Part shown: one piece after another, positions 52,626 through 63,519 of the stretch
How positions within the stretch are numbered: position 1 is the first letter of the stretch
Layout: each line of letters starts with the position of its first letter
The notes under the pieces: model-generated
Databases searched by the model: none
Told to the model about the DNA's origin: nothing
Seen by the model: only the letters and a program-made list of their open reading frames with translations
Made by a program: the position numbers and the translations under genes
Source of the DNA: Hymenopellis radicata
Taxonomy: Eukaryota > Basidiomycota > Agaricomycetes > Agaricales > Physalacriaceae
DNA: 64,000 bases
Direction of reading: 5' to 3'
Assembly (NCBI GenBank): GCA_015501595.1
Contig: JADNRX010000037.1
Coordinates: 124,001 to 188,000, forward strand

Positions 52626-55600
52626 TACGCCACCGTACTGTTCCATAACTGAACGCCAGAATTTGGATGTCCATCTCTTGTCTCGATCCGCTATAAGCCT
52701 GTCGGGCATCCCATAGACGTTGATGACCTTTTCGACGAATACTCTTGCGAATTCGAATCGGTCCATAGTTCCGTGAGTGGGGAGTATCAGGGCGTATTTT
52801 GTAAGCTTGTCCACCACGACGAGAATTGCGTTGTATGCTTGGGTTCCAGAAGGCGGTAAACCCGTAATTAAGTCGAGCGAAATCGTGGAGAAAGGGCGGT
52901 GTGGTATATGGGCTGGTCGTAATCCACCCATCCCTGCTCGTCGGTCGATCTTAATCTTCTGACAAACGTCGCAAGAACGGGCGAACTCTTGGGTATCCTT
53001 GGAGAGGTCCTTCCAATAGAAAAGCTCCCTCATTCTCAAGTAGAACTTCGTAGGTCCTTCATGAGCTGATTCGTACGCTGTCTCGTGCATGCGCTTCAGA
53101 ATTTCTGGAACGAGGGACGAGGGAACACATAGACGGTGCTTCCAGTCAGCGTCAACGAAGTAGAGCAATCCGTTGCTGCCTTTCACGAATCGTGAGGGTG
53201 TCAAGGGAGTGGAAGGGTTAGCGATTTCCGTGACATAGTAGCTCTTGAGGGATCGATCCCTGGAATATCCTTCTACAAATTGACGTTTCATCCCCTCATC
53301 CAAGCCGACTAGTAAGTGCGCTTCATCTTCTTCGTTCGGGCCATCGGGTACATCTGCCTCTTTGATTGGTAGCGGATATGTCCAGTGATCATCTTTAGGT
53401 GGGCTTTCCTGAGAACTCTCGGAGTAACTGGAGCTTGTTTCGGATTCGTCTTCGCTGGGAGAAGCGCTATGAGCGGCTCCTCGACCTTTGGACGAAGATT
53501 TCTTTCCTGAACGAAGTGGATCAGGAGCGGCGCTATTAGCAGCCATCGTCCCTTGTTCCTTCCGCTTCTTTTGCGCTCGAGTCTCCACAGCTAAAGTGCC
53601 TACTTCGATCAATTCCTCTGTCCACATGACTGTAAACGCAGCCTTCATGGCGGGCTTGAACGACTCCCTTTTCTCAGCCTCCTCTGCTCGATGTCTAGCG
53701 TTTTCGGAAGGTGTGATTGAAGGGATATAGTCCTTCGATGGCGAGAGATGCTCCGGTGTTCGTGGCAACCTAGAAAGGGGATCCACGTTGGAATGAACCT
53801 TTCCCGGTCTGTGGACAATTTGAAGACCTGGATACGCAGAGAAGACGGCCCCCCAGGCTGCCAGCCGGCGGTTCGCGTTTTCGTAAACTCGGGCCCATTG
53901 TAAGGCTGCATGATCCGTTATCAAAGTGATTTTCTCTCCTTCGACGAAAGGCTGGAGTTTTACTAGTGCTTCCTTGACTCCTAAGGCTTCTCGTTCGGTG
54001 GTGCTGTAGTTCCTTTCTGCGCTCTTCAGGGTGCGACTCCAGTAGACGATGACTCTCTCGACGTATACGATAGTCTCTTCGAACTCTTCAGCCCATTCTT
54101 GAGTATTCGGGCACTCCGTAGGCAAGTAGTCTTTACTAATATTGCTGATCAGAGTCGGAACTGGTTGTCCAGCCTTGAAAGCCTTGAGGAGACGGTCGTA
54201 GGTTGGCGTATCCTTGAGGTCCCCAATCCGAATAGCTTGCACTTGCTGTAAGCTGGCTCCTATCGCTACATCGCTCGCGTCCGTATATAGTCGGTAAGGA
54301 ATTCCCTGTTGCGGGTGTCCTAACACTGGAGCTCGGGACAAGGCCTCCTTCGCTTGTTGGAACGCTACCTCATGCTCGGCTAACCATGTCCATTTAGTAG
54401 CCTTCTTCAAGAGTTGGAATAACGGAGAGGCAATAAATGCGTAGTGAGGAATATAAGCGGCAAAATACACGACCATTCCCAGAAACTGCTGTAACTCTTG
54501 AATGTTCTTTGGGCGTTCGAGATCCAGGATAGCTTTCACTTTCTCCTCATGTGTAGATAAACCCAGTCGGGATACTTTTTGTCCAAGAAGAAGGATGCTA
54601 TTAAAACCCACGTAGCATTTGGATGGCGATAGGGTGACTCCTGCCCTTGCTATAGCTCCCAGGACTTGGTCTAGGTGTGACAGGTGTTCCTCCCATGATT
54701 TGCTGAATACGACGATATCGTCAATGTAGACTAACGCGAAAAGCCATAGATAGGGCGCTAGGATGCCTTGCATGAATCGTTGGAAGATAGATGGTCCGTT
54801 CTTCAGTCCAAAGGGCATTCTTTTGAATTGCCATAAGCCCATATGAGAACGGAACGCCGTAAGCTCTTTCGACTCATCAGTCATTCTCAATTGCGTGAAT
54901 CCTGCCAATGCATCGAATGATGAGAGAACTTGAGACCCCGAGAGAGCTTGTAGGATGTCAGATTGCCGTGGAATGGGGAACTCGTCATTGATTGTCATAG
55001 CGTTCAATTTCCGATAATCGACTGCCAGTCGGGCCTTTCCGTTTCTGAACACTACCACGCATGGTGCCTCCCAAGGGCTGACTGACGGTTCGATGACATC
55101 GGCCTCAATCCACGCATTAATCTGCTTCTCGATGACCTCACGCTTCAACGGCGATGCATTATACATTGGCAATGACACAGGATGAGCGCCGTCTTTGATA
55201 TTCACGGAAGCACGGACGTCGGCCTCGCCGAGTCGTTCCCCGACTCCAAAGGCTTTCTCGTTCCTCCTCAAGACTTCCTCCAACCGATTCCGGATGTCAG
55301 GAGGAACGTCGGGTCCAAAATTCACTAATTCGGGAATGCTCACGCCACTGCCTGACGGCTCATCCGGCAGAGCCGTAGTCTTAGGACCCCATAGCTCGTC
55401 CTGTGAAACTTCATCTTGATCCTTGCCTGCGGCGCTATAAGCAGCCGCGTCATCCTCCCGATGCTGGGCGCTATGAGCTGCCCGTGGATGCACCTGGGCG
55501 CTATCAGCTGCCCGGTCTGTAACTTCTCGCTCGTTCTCTTCTTGATGCTGGGCGCTATGAGCAGCCCGCGTATATACCTGGGCGCTATGAGCTGCCCGGT

Positions 55601-56660
55601 CCTCCATCTCTTCATTACCTTTTCCTTGGGCGCTATGAGCAGCCCGATCCTCATCTTCTTTATCCGCTTCCATCCTCGCACTGACTATCTCCTTCAAAAG
55701 CTCAGCCGCCTTCCACTGGTCCTCCGCCTCCTCCGCAGACTTCGGTATGTCCAAGTATTTGTCCGGATCTTTCAAAATTCCCACCACTTCCCCCTGTTCT
55801 ATGAAACGAGGCGTCGCACTGGGATTGGCCATGGGTATCCTTGGGTCGTCCGCTGATATCCATGTAAGAGGAGCGGCAAGCACAGATCCATCTTCCTGAC
55901 CCAGGACTACTTTCTCTACTAACCACTCCTTCCTACCATCCATAGCTGCGCGCACTTCGATGTTGTACACAGAATTGGCGGGGATAGTATAATCGTGAGC
56001 CGCTCTGACATAGCCTTTGTCCTTCTCCGTTTGGCGATCTTGACGTTGGCGACGTGCTAAAGCTCGCTTTCCCGCAAATTTCCTGCCTATCGATTCCGCG
56101 CTAAAGGCCCTTCGTACTTCGAAGCCAAGCTCGACGTGCTTTGAACCGGAAGCTTGTATGTAGTACGGCGACTCGCCTACTTTGACACGATGGTCGCCGT
56201 TATCATAGCGCTGGATGTTAAATTTGTAGGACGTCTGGAAGTCTTTGCCTAGTAATAAAGGAACGTTCATTCCCCTAACGACGTAGGCTTCCGTGGAGAA
56301 GCACAGAGTAGTCCTTCGAGAGTCTTCACATACAATGGAATTCGGACGTAGCCTAGGACTTTCGCATCGCCCGTGAGCTGATAGAGGCGAAGCTTCATTC
56401 CCAGTCGTGGTTTAGGAAATTCGCCATGCTTGAGACAGTATTCCTCTGATAGAAGTGTGATATCAGCTCCGGAATCCAGGCGACCTGCTATAGCTTCAGC
56501 ATCCGGATGCACTAGCCTCACTTCCATCTGCAGCGAGCGAGAGCTCATGGCGTTAAATCCTGGCGGCATAGATCTCGAAGGATGAATGTGTACGACCTTC
56601 TCCGTCTGTGAAGGCTGATTTTTGAGAGGAACATCTTCGTAAGGGACTTCGTTGACAGGC
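52626..56660 (-). CDS. Pol: protease, reverse transcriptase, RNase H, integrase core
   Basis: The aspartic protease segment has RLDSGADITLLSEEY (DSGAD). A -1 change near 56300 leads to GMNVPLLLGKDF. RT motifs: ARLAVDYRKLNAMTINDEFP, SSFDALAGFTQL, MPFGLKNGPSIFQRFM and YIDD (about 54712-54735). RNase H: YTDASDVAIGASLQQ and ITDHAALQW. Integrase: a zinc-binding H...H...C..C (HETAYESAHEG, SCDVCQKIK), then DLITGLPPSGTQ and DRDKRW. Between protease and RT lies an insertion of six AAHSA/AADSA/AAYSA peptides. The frame is cut by a MITE after QYGG at 52625. Confidence 0.88.
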
Positions 56661-56674
56661 AGATTCCGTACGGC

Positions 56675-57960
56675 TCATTGAATCGATTCCTCCATGCTGG
56701 CGGCGCTATTAGCGGCCACCGCGGGAGCCTTCCCTTTCTTAGCCTTCCTCCTTTCCATCTCGCGTCGTCTCCTCGCGTTCCTCGATCCATCAGCGTCTTC
56801 GCGATGCACAGAATAGGCTACGAAAGTGGGAATCTCGGTAATCTCAGTGTTTTCAGAGTCGTACAGGTCAACGCGCTCGTCAGATTCAATAGTAACCTCA
56901 ACAATCATGGCTAAGTATTCTGCCCTATCTTCCTCTAGTTGTGCCGGCGATAACGAGCATTCCACTAACTTGGCCTCCTTCAAGGCAGTCCATCTCCCGT
57001 AGTAGCGACAGTCGCGAGCAAAATGGAATGGGCTGTCGCAGATCCAGCAGGTACGACCGGCTTTGAGAGGTCTAGCACTCTTCACAGAATCATCCCTTGG
57101 GAACTTGAACTTCCCATCGCTTCCTCGATACGGAGCGCTGCTACTACCCTCCTGAGGTCCATTGCTGCCCCCGCTCCATGATTGTGATGCTTCCGAGAAT
57201 TAACCGCGGCGACTTCCTTATTTTCTGCGCCCTCGTAATTGAATTCCGTACAACCTGGATCGTCACAGCCGCAGGCCACATGCGCTTCCTTGTAGCGAAA
57301 TCCGTTTCTCTGGAATCGACGGGTAGTATTGGAAAGCCAGGCCGCTACCAGGGCGGACTCGTTTATAGCAGCCGAAGTGGTAAGCGAAAGAATAGATCCG
57401 GTTGAGGTTGTGTTCAACCACAGTCTCCATTCCATGGGCGCGGTGTACAGAATTCGGGCGACAACAGCTGGACCATCGACGTCGTCAGGGTAGAGGAAGG
57501 GGTGCATGGCGAGGCGACGGTTGATAAACTCCTCTGGCGACTCTTTCTCGTGTAAGGCTTGTCGGAAACGCATGGATTCAAAGTCGCGAGTACGTTCTTG
57601 GTACCACGCTTCGTGCATGAAACGAATACGGATTGCGATCATCAAATGGTCCCAACTCTGGCAATAGAACTCTTTCTGTGCATTAGGCGTGTTAACCCAC
57701 CATGCTCGCGCGTTCCCTTTCCAGCGTCGAGGAGCTATCCTAGCTATGCCGGTGTGTACTTCCGTACCAACAAGAGCGAGGTCGTTCATCTCAATAAGGT
57801 ATGCTATGAGGGAAGATCCTTTCCCATCCCACTCCGGTACCTCGCTGCTAGGAATTTTCTTGTTGATCTGCCATTGTTCCAGGAATCTAAAGAAGTTCGC
57901 ATTCGGCCATTGACCAGCTGGGGGATTAGCTCCTGGATCGGGAGGACCTCCTGCTCCGGC
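56675..57960 (-). CDS. Gag capsid and CCHC nucleocapsid region
   Basis: The capsid-like part (57960-57180) reads FRFLEQWQINKKIPSSEVPE then WDGKGSSLIAYLIEMNDLAL and WKGNARAWWVNTP, with FESMRFRQALHEKESPEEFI, typical of retrotransposon gag. The frame shifts -1 at a G5 run near 57175. It then reads RTCWICDSPFHFARDCRYYG, a CX2CX4HX4C zinc knuckle, and ends MEESIQ at a TGA (56675-56677). The same frame is open beyond that TGA into the protease. This copy would therefore need readthrough there, or the TGA is a mutation. Confidence 0.78.
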
Positions 57961-60160
57961 GCTATTAGCAGCCGGGGGAATTGGGGGTCCCCTCCACCTC
58001 CTCCGGCGCTACTAGCAGCCAGGGGGTTAGGGAACCCTCCTCCACCTCCGCCCATACCACTGCCCAGTGCCGAGTCCTCCTCCAGCGCCTCCCATTCCTC
58101 CAACGGGGGATTATTCCCATTCCCTGAAGGGCCTGTATTTCCCGGATTAGGGGGAATAAGAGGCTGGCCGTTTAGAGGGTTGAGATTGGGGAGTAATCCT
58201 GGAGTCGGTTGGTTCGGAAGAGTTGTAGCTGCGCGCGATGCGAGAGCTTGCTGTAGCCAGTCGGGAGCTTGTGAACGATTTAGTGGCCCCCATATAAGGG
58301 ATCATGACGAGCTGAAGGATTAGCAGTAGACGGATTATTCGTGACGTGATGAAGCATAGCAGATATAGACGCTGGTATAGGCATGAGGGCCTGCTGTACG
58401 GGATTGGTGGCGGGTTGAGGAGTCTCTGCGAATGGATTGCTTTCGGCACTAAGAGTCGGTTCCGGTGCGAAGGCGACATGACGAGGAAGTTGGAAGTCGC
58501 GGGGCAATAACCGATGTGCCGCAGATAGACGTTCTCGGTAGTATTGATTATCGGGCTTATAGGCGGATCCCAGATTCTTTACTATCTGCGGAATGTTCTC
58601 TCGTAACGCCGGGTCTACCGTTAGGGCTTTCTGTATGTAGCCGGGACGGAGGGCATACGCCCAAACGACATCCTCCCCTGCACAAGCATTCACCTCAGCA
58701 CGTATCTCCGGGAGGGTGGAATCGTAGGATGATACTTCACTCAAACTCTTCTTCGGCGCATACATGGCGCGTAGGGCATTTATGTACTGTCTAATGCGAT
58801 TCCGTGCCAATTTCAGCCTGAGAATTAGGTCGGACATGGCCACGATAATAGTCGTCTTATCCTCGTGCCCTTCGAGCGTTCGAATCAGGGAGAACTGCTG
58901 GTCTAACACGAATGGAGGCTCCTTGGTAGACTTAGATCCCAATTCCTGCTGAAACACTTCTAGAATTTGGGTAACTGCTTGAACCAAATGACCCCAGTAT
59001 CCTATGTCGTTATTGCCCTTGCCAATAGACCAAACCCTTCGTTCTCTCCCGCCCTGCAGCTTAACTTTGAAGTTCTGCCAACGAATCTCCTTTCGTTCAT
59101 AGTCGATTCGATCGTCGATAGCAGACGAGACGTCCTCCCAAAAGTCTTCTAGCGGCCAGGACCAACGAACCAGAGCTTCCCTAATACGCATACTTTGCTG
59201 ATGAGATAGGCCACGTAAATGTCCGCCTGCCGCGCCGAATTCTGCTAGGGGGTCTTCGTCTTCGAGGAGCCGGTAATTATACGATTTATTGACGGTGATA
59301 CCGATATCCTCGTCGTAGAGCTCGAAGTGTCGGCCGACGTTGAGGAGGATTCTGACGTGCGGGTGGCTAGAGCGCTGCCACATCCGGTTTAACGAGTCGA
59401 TAGACAATGATTCGGCGTCACTGAGAGTGTTCGACCGTACCGAAGCCGTTTCCGCCACCACCGACTCTTTTGTTGACTGAACCTTGCCCGACGCTTCAGA
59501 ATGAACGGCGCTATGAGCAGCCGTTTTTCCTTTGTCAATGGGCACGCTACGATCAGGAGGGACGGCGCTATTAGCAGCCATCCCTTCGTTGGCAAGAGGA
59601 ACGGGAACGGCGCTATGAGCAGCCATTCCTTCGTCGTTAAGAGGAGCGCTATGAGCAGCTCCTTCCTGAGGGTTCACAGTCTTGGAAGTGGACGGGGGGT
59701 AGTCGTGTGTCGAAGGACCAGGATTAGAAGTAGAAGAAACCAATTCGATAGTGTTATTCGCCTTGACTTCTCTAAGGTCGAATGGTTGGCGGGGATTGGC
59801 GGGTTGACTGAGCGAAGATGGGGCTGGGAAAGTCCTAGAAGGCGAGTCCGAGACGTCCTGCGCAGAGACAGATCGTGCACGAGTTTGCATTTGGCGAGGA
59901 GTCGGGTGTAAATAATTGAGAGCGGGATTAGTCGTGTAATCCGGGTTGGAACGCAACCCCGTCTGTGTCCGCTGGGAAGGGTTGCTACCGCTAGCTGTCT
60001 TCGAGGTGCCGGGATCGTTGACGGCGGGACCGGTAGTGTTGGGACTTTTCGAGCCCGTGGCGTTGGAAGGGGGGTCGGTCACCTGCTGTAAGCTCGTACG
60101 CTGCTTCCTGTTGGACATGGAAGGAGAGCGAGAAGGCGAACGAATAGTCAAGCCGCCCAT
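57790..60160 (-). CDS. Retrotransposon ORF1/gag N-terminal part
   Basis: A 626-codon frame (60160-58280) starts MGGLTIRSPSRSPSMSNRKQ and is Ser/Pro/Thr-rich. It has four copies of the AAHSA/AANSA peptide and a helical C-terminal half (LVQAVTQILEVFQQELGSK, YINALRAMYAPKKSLSE). It ends at TAA, but the text continues in the -1 frame (PLNRSQAPDWLQQALASRAA, then LEEWEALEEDSALGS) and again -1 near 57985 into PPAANSAGAGGPPDPGANPP. Both shifts lie beside G/C homopolymers. These may be ribosomal frameshifts, mutations or sequence errors. Confidence 0.7.
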
Positions 60161-60522
60161 TAGTATAAGCGGAAATTTGCTGGCATTTCCGAAATTGCAG
60201 CGCGAAATTGCAGCGTGTTCGTCCCTGATAATCCTTGGCCACGGGGACTAATTGGAGAGATCTTGAAACGTTCTGGAGGCTTTGAAGGTCGGAATTTGAG
60301 GATTAGAAGGGCTATTGACGGGGTCCGGCGGCGCTATGAGCAGCCACCCGGGACATCTTGTCGTCGTAGGAGGGAAAGTCGTTCCGGCAATTGCCGATCA
60401 ACGCGTCCATGTTTGGAAATGGCGCGGTAATGTGAATGAGGTCCGACGGCGCTATGAGCGGCCATCGAGGACGAATGAGGTTGACTCCACCGGTTTGGTG
60501 AAGTCCTGGGTGTCCCCACCAC

Positions 60523-60839
60523 TGTGAATCGGTCACGGTCCGGGACTTCTCACCAGAGGAGTCAACCTGTAAGAATACATAGACGCGTAAAGGCTCGCGT
60601 CTTAGCCCCACGGTAACCCAGTGAAGGGAGTGTGTGACCCTCACTCGGGAGCCGTTAACACGGGTGCTCAGCGGGCCTGGCGTGTCTGTTATCGAGTTAC
60701 AACATGGGACTTGTAGTCCGCCGTAGAAAGTAAAGCAAACGAGATGATAATTCAGAACAAGTTTAGTACAGGGTCCGATCAACTACTATAACGAGGATTT
60801 TACGTAACGCGACTAGTGAGATAACCACTCCGTATCACA
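60523..60839 (-). repeat. 5' LTR and adjacent primer-binding site
   Basis: This LTR is 317 bp, identical to the other apart from one missing G. Directly inside it on the minus strand, after one spacer base, TGGTGGGGACACCCAGGA (60521-60504) begins with TGG as expected for a tRNA primer-binding site. I cannot name the tRNA from memory. Confidence 0.88.
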
Positions 60840-61780
60840 GTCTTACAACGACGTACGTAGTTCTTTCAAACGAAAATTTTCGACAGCTCACAGATTTTAG
60901 CCTGATCCCGTTGCGCATCTTGACCGACAGCAAAAGAAGTAGGTCTCTCCCATGAGCTTCCTTCATGTACTGATTGGTCCTTCTAGGGTTCTTTTCTATG
61001 GATGCCCATATGAAGAAAGTGGTTGCACTTTCCCGCGAGTTGCCTCTGCCCGGAACGATGCCAAAGCCAGACTTCGAAACCACATCAACGCACAGTACGC
61101 TGTTCATTCTTTATCACCACTCTCGAGATTTAAATACAACGACTTGTAGCATGAATGAACGTCCCCACAAGTCTTCTGAATGTGATAGAGATTACAGAAG
61201 GGAAAGCGACCTGGAGAGACACGTTACCATATCCCACCTGCGCACGTTACCCAAGAAGAAATCTCGCTCGCAGTGCGTCCTCTTCTAATATTCGCTAGAA
61301 ACTCTCTTACTCACGAGCTCCAGCGATCGACCAAAGAATGCTTCGCGCCCTGGCAATGCCTTCTTGATATTCCGTTCAGAACTCTGTCAGCTCTTCGAAG
61401 GCGATGGCCGCCGCCCAGAGAACATCTCGAAGCTGGCTGACGAGTTATGGCAGGCGAGGTCTTCAGAAGAAAAGCAGATCTACGTGGACAAGGCCGAAGA
61501 GGAGATGAGGAAATACAAAACGGCACGCTCGTATCCATTTACGAACCAGGAGACAGAACGTTCGGTGCAGGGTAGAGACTTGGCGCGCGACAATCTAGGT
61601 GCCTCTTCTGGCGTCAATCAGCATTTTGGACAAGAGAGCCAGGCTGGATACCAGTTTCAACACATGCAGGATCCGGGGATCTACAATGTCTTTCCTTCTC
61701 CCCTTGGACGCCCAGTCCGGTCGGAAACTGATCCTTACCATGCATCTGCGCCTTCTTCCTATCAGTTTGCGCCATTCTAA

Positions 61781-62186
61781 TGGAGGCTTTCGATCAACAC
61801 TTCTGTACATTCTCTTCTATTTCTCTCAGCCCATCTGCAATACTCTCCGACAGTCCTCGACTGTCCTCTACTTTACAGTTTCATGTCTCTTATGATAAAA
61901 TCTTGTCAATCTGTATCTCATATCGAACTTGTCTATGAAAAGTTGGCTCTATGCTGTGCTCGTCCCTTACTCGACGCGTTTACACCACCCTCATAACGAA
62001 CACGTTCATGCGCCGATACTACTCGACTTTAGGTGGGCGTCCGCTGAATCCTCCTCGCGACAGGTCCTGCACGGCGGCACTCGTTGTTTGTTGTCATCAA
62101 GCATAGTAGGGAGAGGCGCAACACAGGTTCCGGCGATGAACGAGGAAGAGAACTAAACAAGAAATGGTTCTGACAATGTCTCTGCA
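61781..62186. other. Convergent 3' intergenic region
   Basis: The HMG-box gene (plus) and SPC19 (minus) converge here. No further gene is recognised. Confidence 0.5.
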
Positions 62187-62918
62187 TCAGCAGCGAACGG
62201 CCTTTGTTTCCTACAAAAATGAACTCTATAGATGTGTGGTACCGGGAAAAGACATACGAGATCCCGAACTTCTGCATCCAACGCGGTAAGCTCATCCTGC
62301 AGATGTTTGTGATGCTTCGTCAATGTATGCAGTCGTCGCTGATCCAATTTGTGCTGCGCCATAGTACCCGTTGCAGGCTTCGCAGGTAGCGATTTCAGTG
62401 CTTCCACCTATAAGTAAGAAGTTAGCAGAATGGCTCAATAGCAAACGGCGAAGCGCACCTTGTTTTGCAACTGGGCTTCCTTCCTCTGAAGCTGCTTCAG
62501 CCCGCGTTCCGCGCGCTCGATTAGGTCGTTGATAGCAGGCTCCACTTCGTCAATGAGATCCGCCTTGTAGCTCTTTACCAGTCCATCGTTGACAATAAGA
62601 AAGACCTAGTCAACGTCAGGATATGTGGCCATCGTGAGGCATGCGTACCCTTTCATTTCGTAGCACTTTGATCATACGCGGGTAGTCGGATGTTCCACTC
62701 CGCAAGAGTAGCTCGGCTTCACGGGCCTGCAGAGGGTGAGTCTGGGAACAGAAAGAATGAGCAAAATTGGGCACCTCTTCGCAGCAGTCTTCCATAGCCA
62801 TGACACAGTCGATGAGATTGGGCGGGCAGATGGTTTTGAAGTCATCGAGATATACTTCGCGGCCGCTGTTGAACACCGAGTCCCGCGCTTTGAGGTTGGC
62901 CCGAGAGAGACGCGACAT
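62187..62918 (-). CDS. SPC19: DASH complex subunit Spc19
   Basis: Five exons (62918-62775, 62726-62649, 62605-62459, 62407-62258, 62210-62187) join in phase 0 to 180 aa. Family blocks: MSRLSRANLKARDSVF, LIDCVMAMEDCCEEAREAEL, SDYPRMIKVLRNERVFLIVN then DGLVKSYKADLIDEVEPAIN, and the coiled coil ERAERGLKQLQRKEAQLQNK. The DASH/Dam1 ring couples kinetochores to spindle microtubules. The last exon adds only ETKAVRC, and the C-terminal coiled coil is QRRLHTLTKHHKHLQDELTA. Confidence 0.88.
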
Positions 62919-63519
62919 GGACGTTGCGGTCAGATCAGTAGGTTCCCGATTAGGACTCTCATCACAGCCAGGTCTGGACGAGCGCAAGATCAACACTCTG
63001 GGTGGCTCTGCTGAGAAACGCCGGCGCAAGGAATCGCCTGAGCGCGACGAGTATACGCTTCCTGTCAATTCTTCCTTCCACCGACGCAAGCGCGCACGGC
63101 GGTCCGACCGGAGCACATACAGGACGCGTTCCCTCGCATGCAAGACGAGTGGTCACACCATTTACAGTATTTCTTGTCTCCTCGTTTGTTTACTACTCAA
63201 AGAAATTATCCCACCATACTATACTGCTGTCGGCGAGGCTGTGGTAACTATTGACTTGGACTATTTCGTCTCTACCCGAGCTTGTGAGACCACATCTCAA
63301 CGGAGTAGGACGCTTTTTGAGCGCCAGACCCGAAATCATTCCAGACTGTCTATAGAATCGTGGGCGGCGAAGGTTATCATGCCGACACTAGTTCCCAAGT
63401 CACCGATTGTTCCTGTACTTCCAAGAATAAACTGCTTCTTCATCTGTGCACGAATATTCGTGACCACTCGGCAAGCCAGCATTGCGTGGATAACGCGTTC
63501 TAACCTACGGAGCCTGTAA
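62917..63519 (+). CDS. Possible divergent ORF overlapping the SPC19 start
   Basis: An ATG at 62917 overlaps the SPC19 start codon on the other strand and opens a frame of 201 codons. The first about 80 residues are charged (EKRRRKESPERDEY, HRRKRARRSDRS, nuclear-signal-like). The rest is mixed and hydrophobic and may be intron or non-coding read-through. No domain is seen. The first part is simply the complement of the SPC19 leader, so it may be spurious. Confidence 0.25.
   Translation: MDVAVRSVGSRLGLSSQPGLDERKINTLGGSAEKRRRKESPERDEYTLPVNSSFHRRKRARRSDRSTYRTRSLACKTSGHTIYSISCLLVCLLLKEIIPPYYTAVGEAVVTIDLDYFVSTRACETTSQRSRTLFERQTRNHSRLSIESWAAKVIMPTLVPKSPIVPVLPRINCFFICARIFVTTRQASIAWITRSNLRSL

Larger units (their letters stand above)
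49290..60470 (-). repeat. Dispersed 16-nt near-palindrome GGCGCTATNAGCAGCC, about 22 copies
   Basis: Copies (plus-strand text) lie near 49294, 49350, 49417, 51360, 51421, 53465, 53533, 55432, 55475, 55503, 55548, 55578, 55628, 56702, 57961, 58008, 59508, 59568, 59617, 59644, 60332 and 60450. In ORFs they read AAxSA with x = H, N, D or Y; only the first base of that codon varies freely. Two copies lie in the untranslated leader. The 51360 and 51421 copies lack one base and are read as YSA in a different context. Confidence 0.85.
47446..60839 (-). mobile_element. Ty3/Gypsy chromovirus, 13.4 kb, recent insertion
   Basis: Two LTRs of about 318 bp (47446-47763 and 60523-60839), starting TGTGA and ending TCACA, differ by one base in a G run (CTCGGGGAG versus CTCGGGAG). 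A perfect 5-bp target duplication, GTCTT, flanks the element (47441-47445 and 60840-60844). Coding order on the minus strand is ORF1/gag, CCHC, protease, RT, RNase H, integrase with chromodomain, then a long extra ORF. Near-identical LTRs indicate a very young insertion. Several -1 frame changes, one in-frame TGA and a nested MITE interrupt the coding regions. Confidence 0.93.
47439..61780 (+). pseudogene. C2H2 zinc-finger plus HMG-box protein gene, split by a retrotransposon
   Basis: The ATG at 47439 (in GCCACCATG) and 7 coding nt (ATGTCTT) precede a 13.4-kb element. The rest resumes after it: TAC AAC GAC to 60852, then 60901-60938, 60987-61094, 61150-61272 and 61324-61780. Spliced without the element the frame is open throughout (about 250 aa). 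It has a C2H2-like segment (YGCPYEESGCTFP, RLRNHINAH, then ECDRDYRRESDLERHVTISH) and an HMG box (RPGNAFLIFRSELCQLF, ENISKLADELWQARSSEEKQ, AEEEMRKYK). The last intron (61273-61323) skips a nearby stop and joins zinc finger to HMG box. It was probably a DNA-binding regulator. This allele should be inactive unless transcribed from the LTR. Confidence 0.75.

Noticed and set aside
57559..58323. 254-codon plus-strand frame in the retroelement
   Set aside because: It is antisense to the gag region and no domain is seen.
61265..61288. C-terminal CVLF as a prenylation (CAAX) box on the zinc-finger protein
   Set aside because: A GTGCGT donor starts inside that codon run and splicing to 61324 joins an HMG box in frame, so CVLF is probably intron text.
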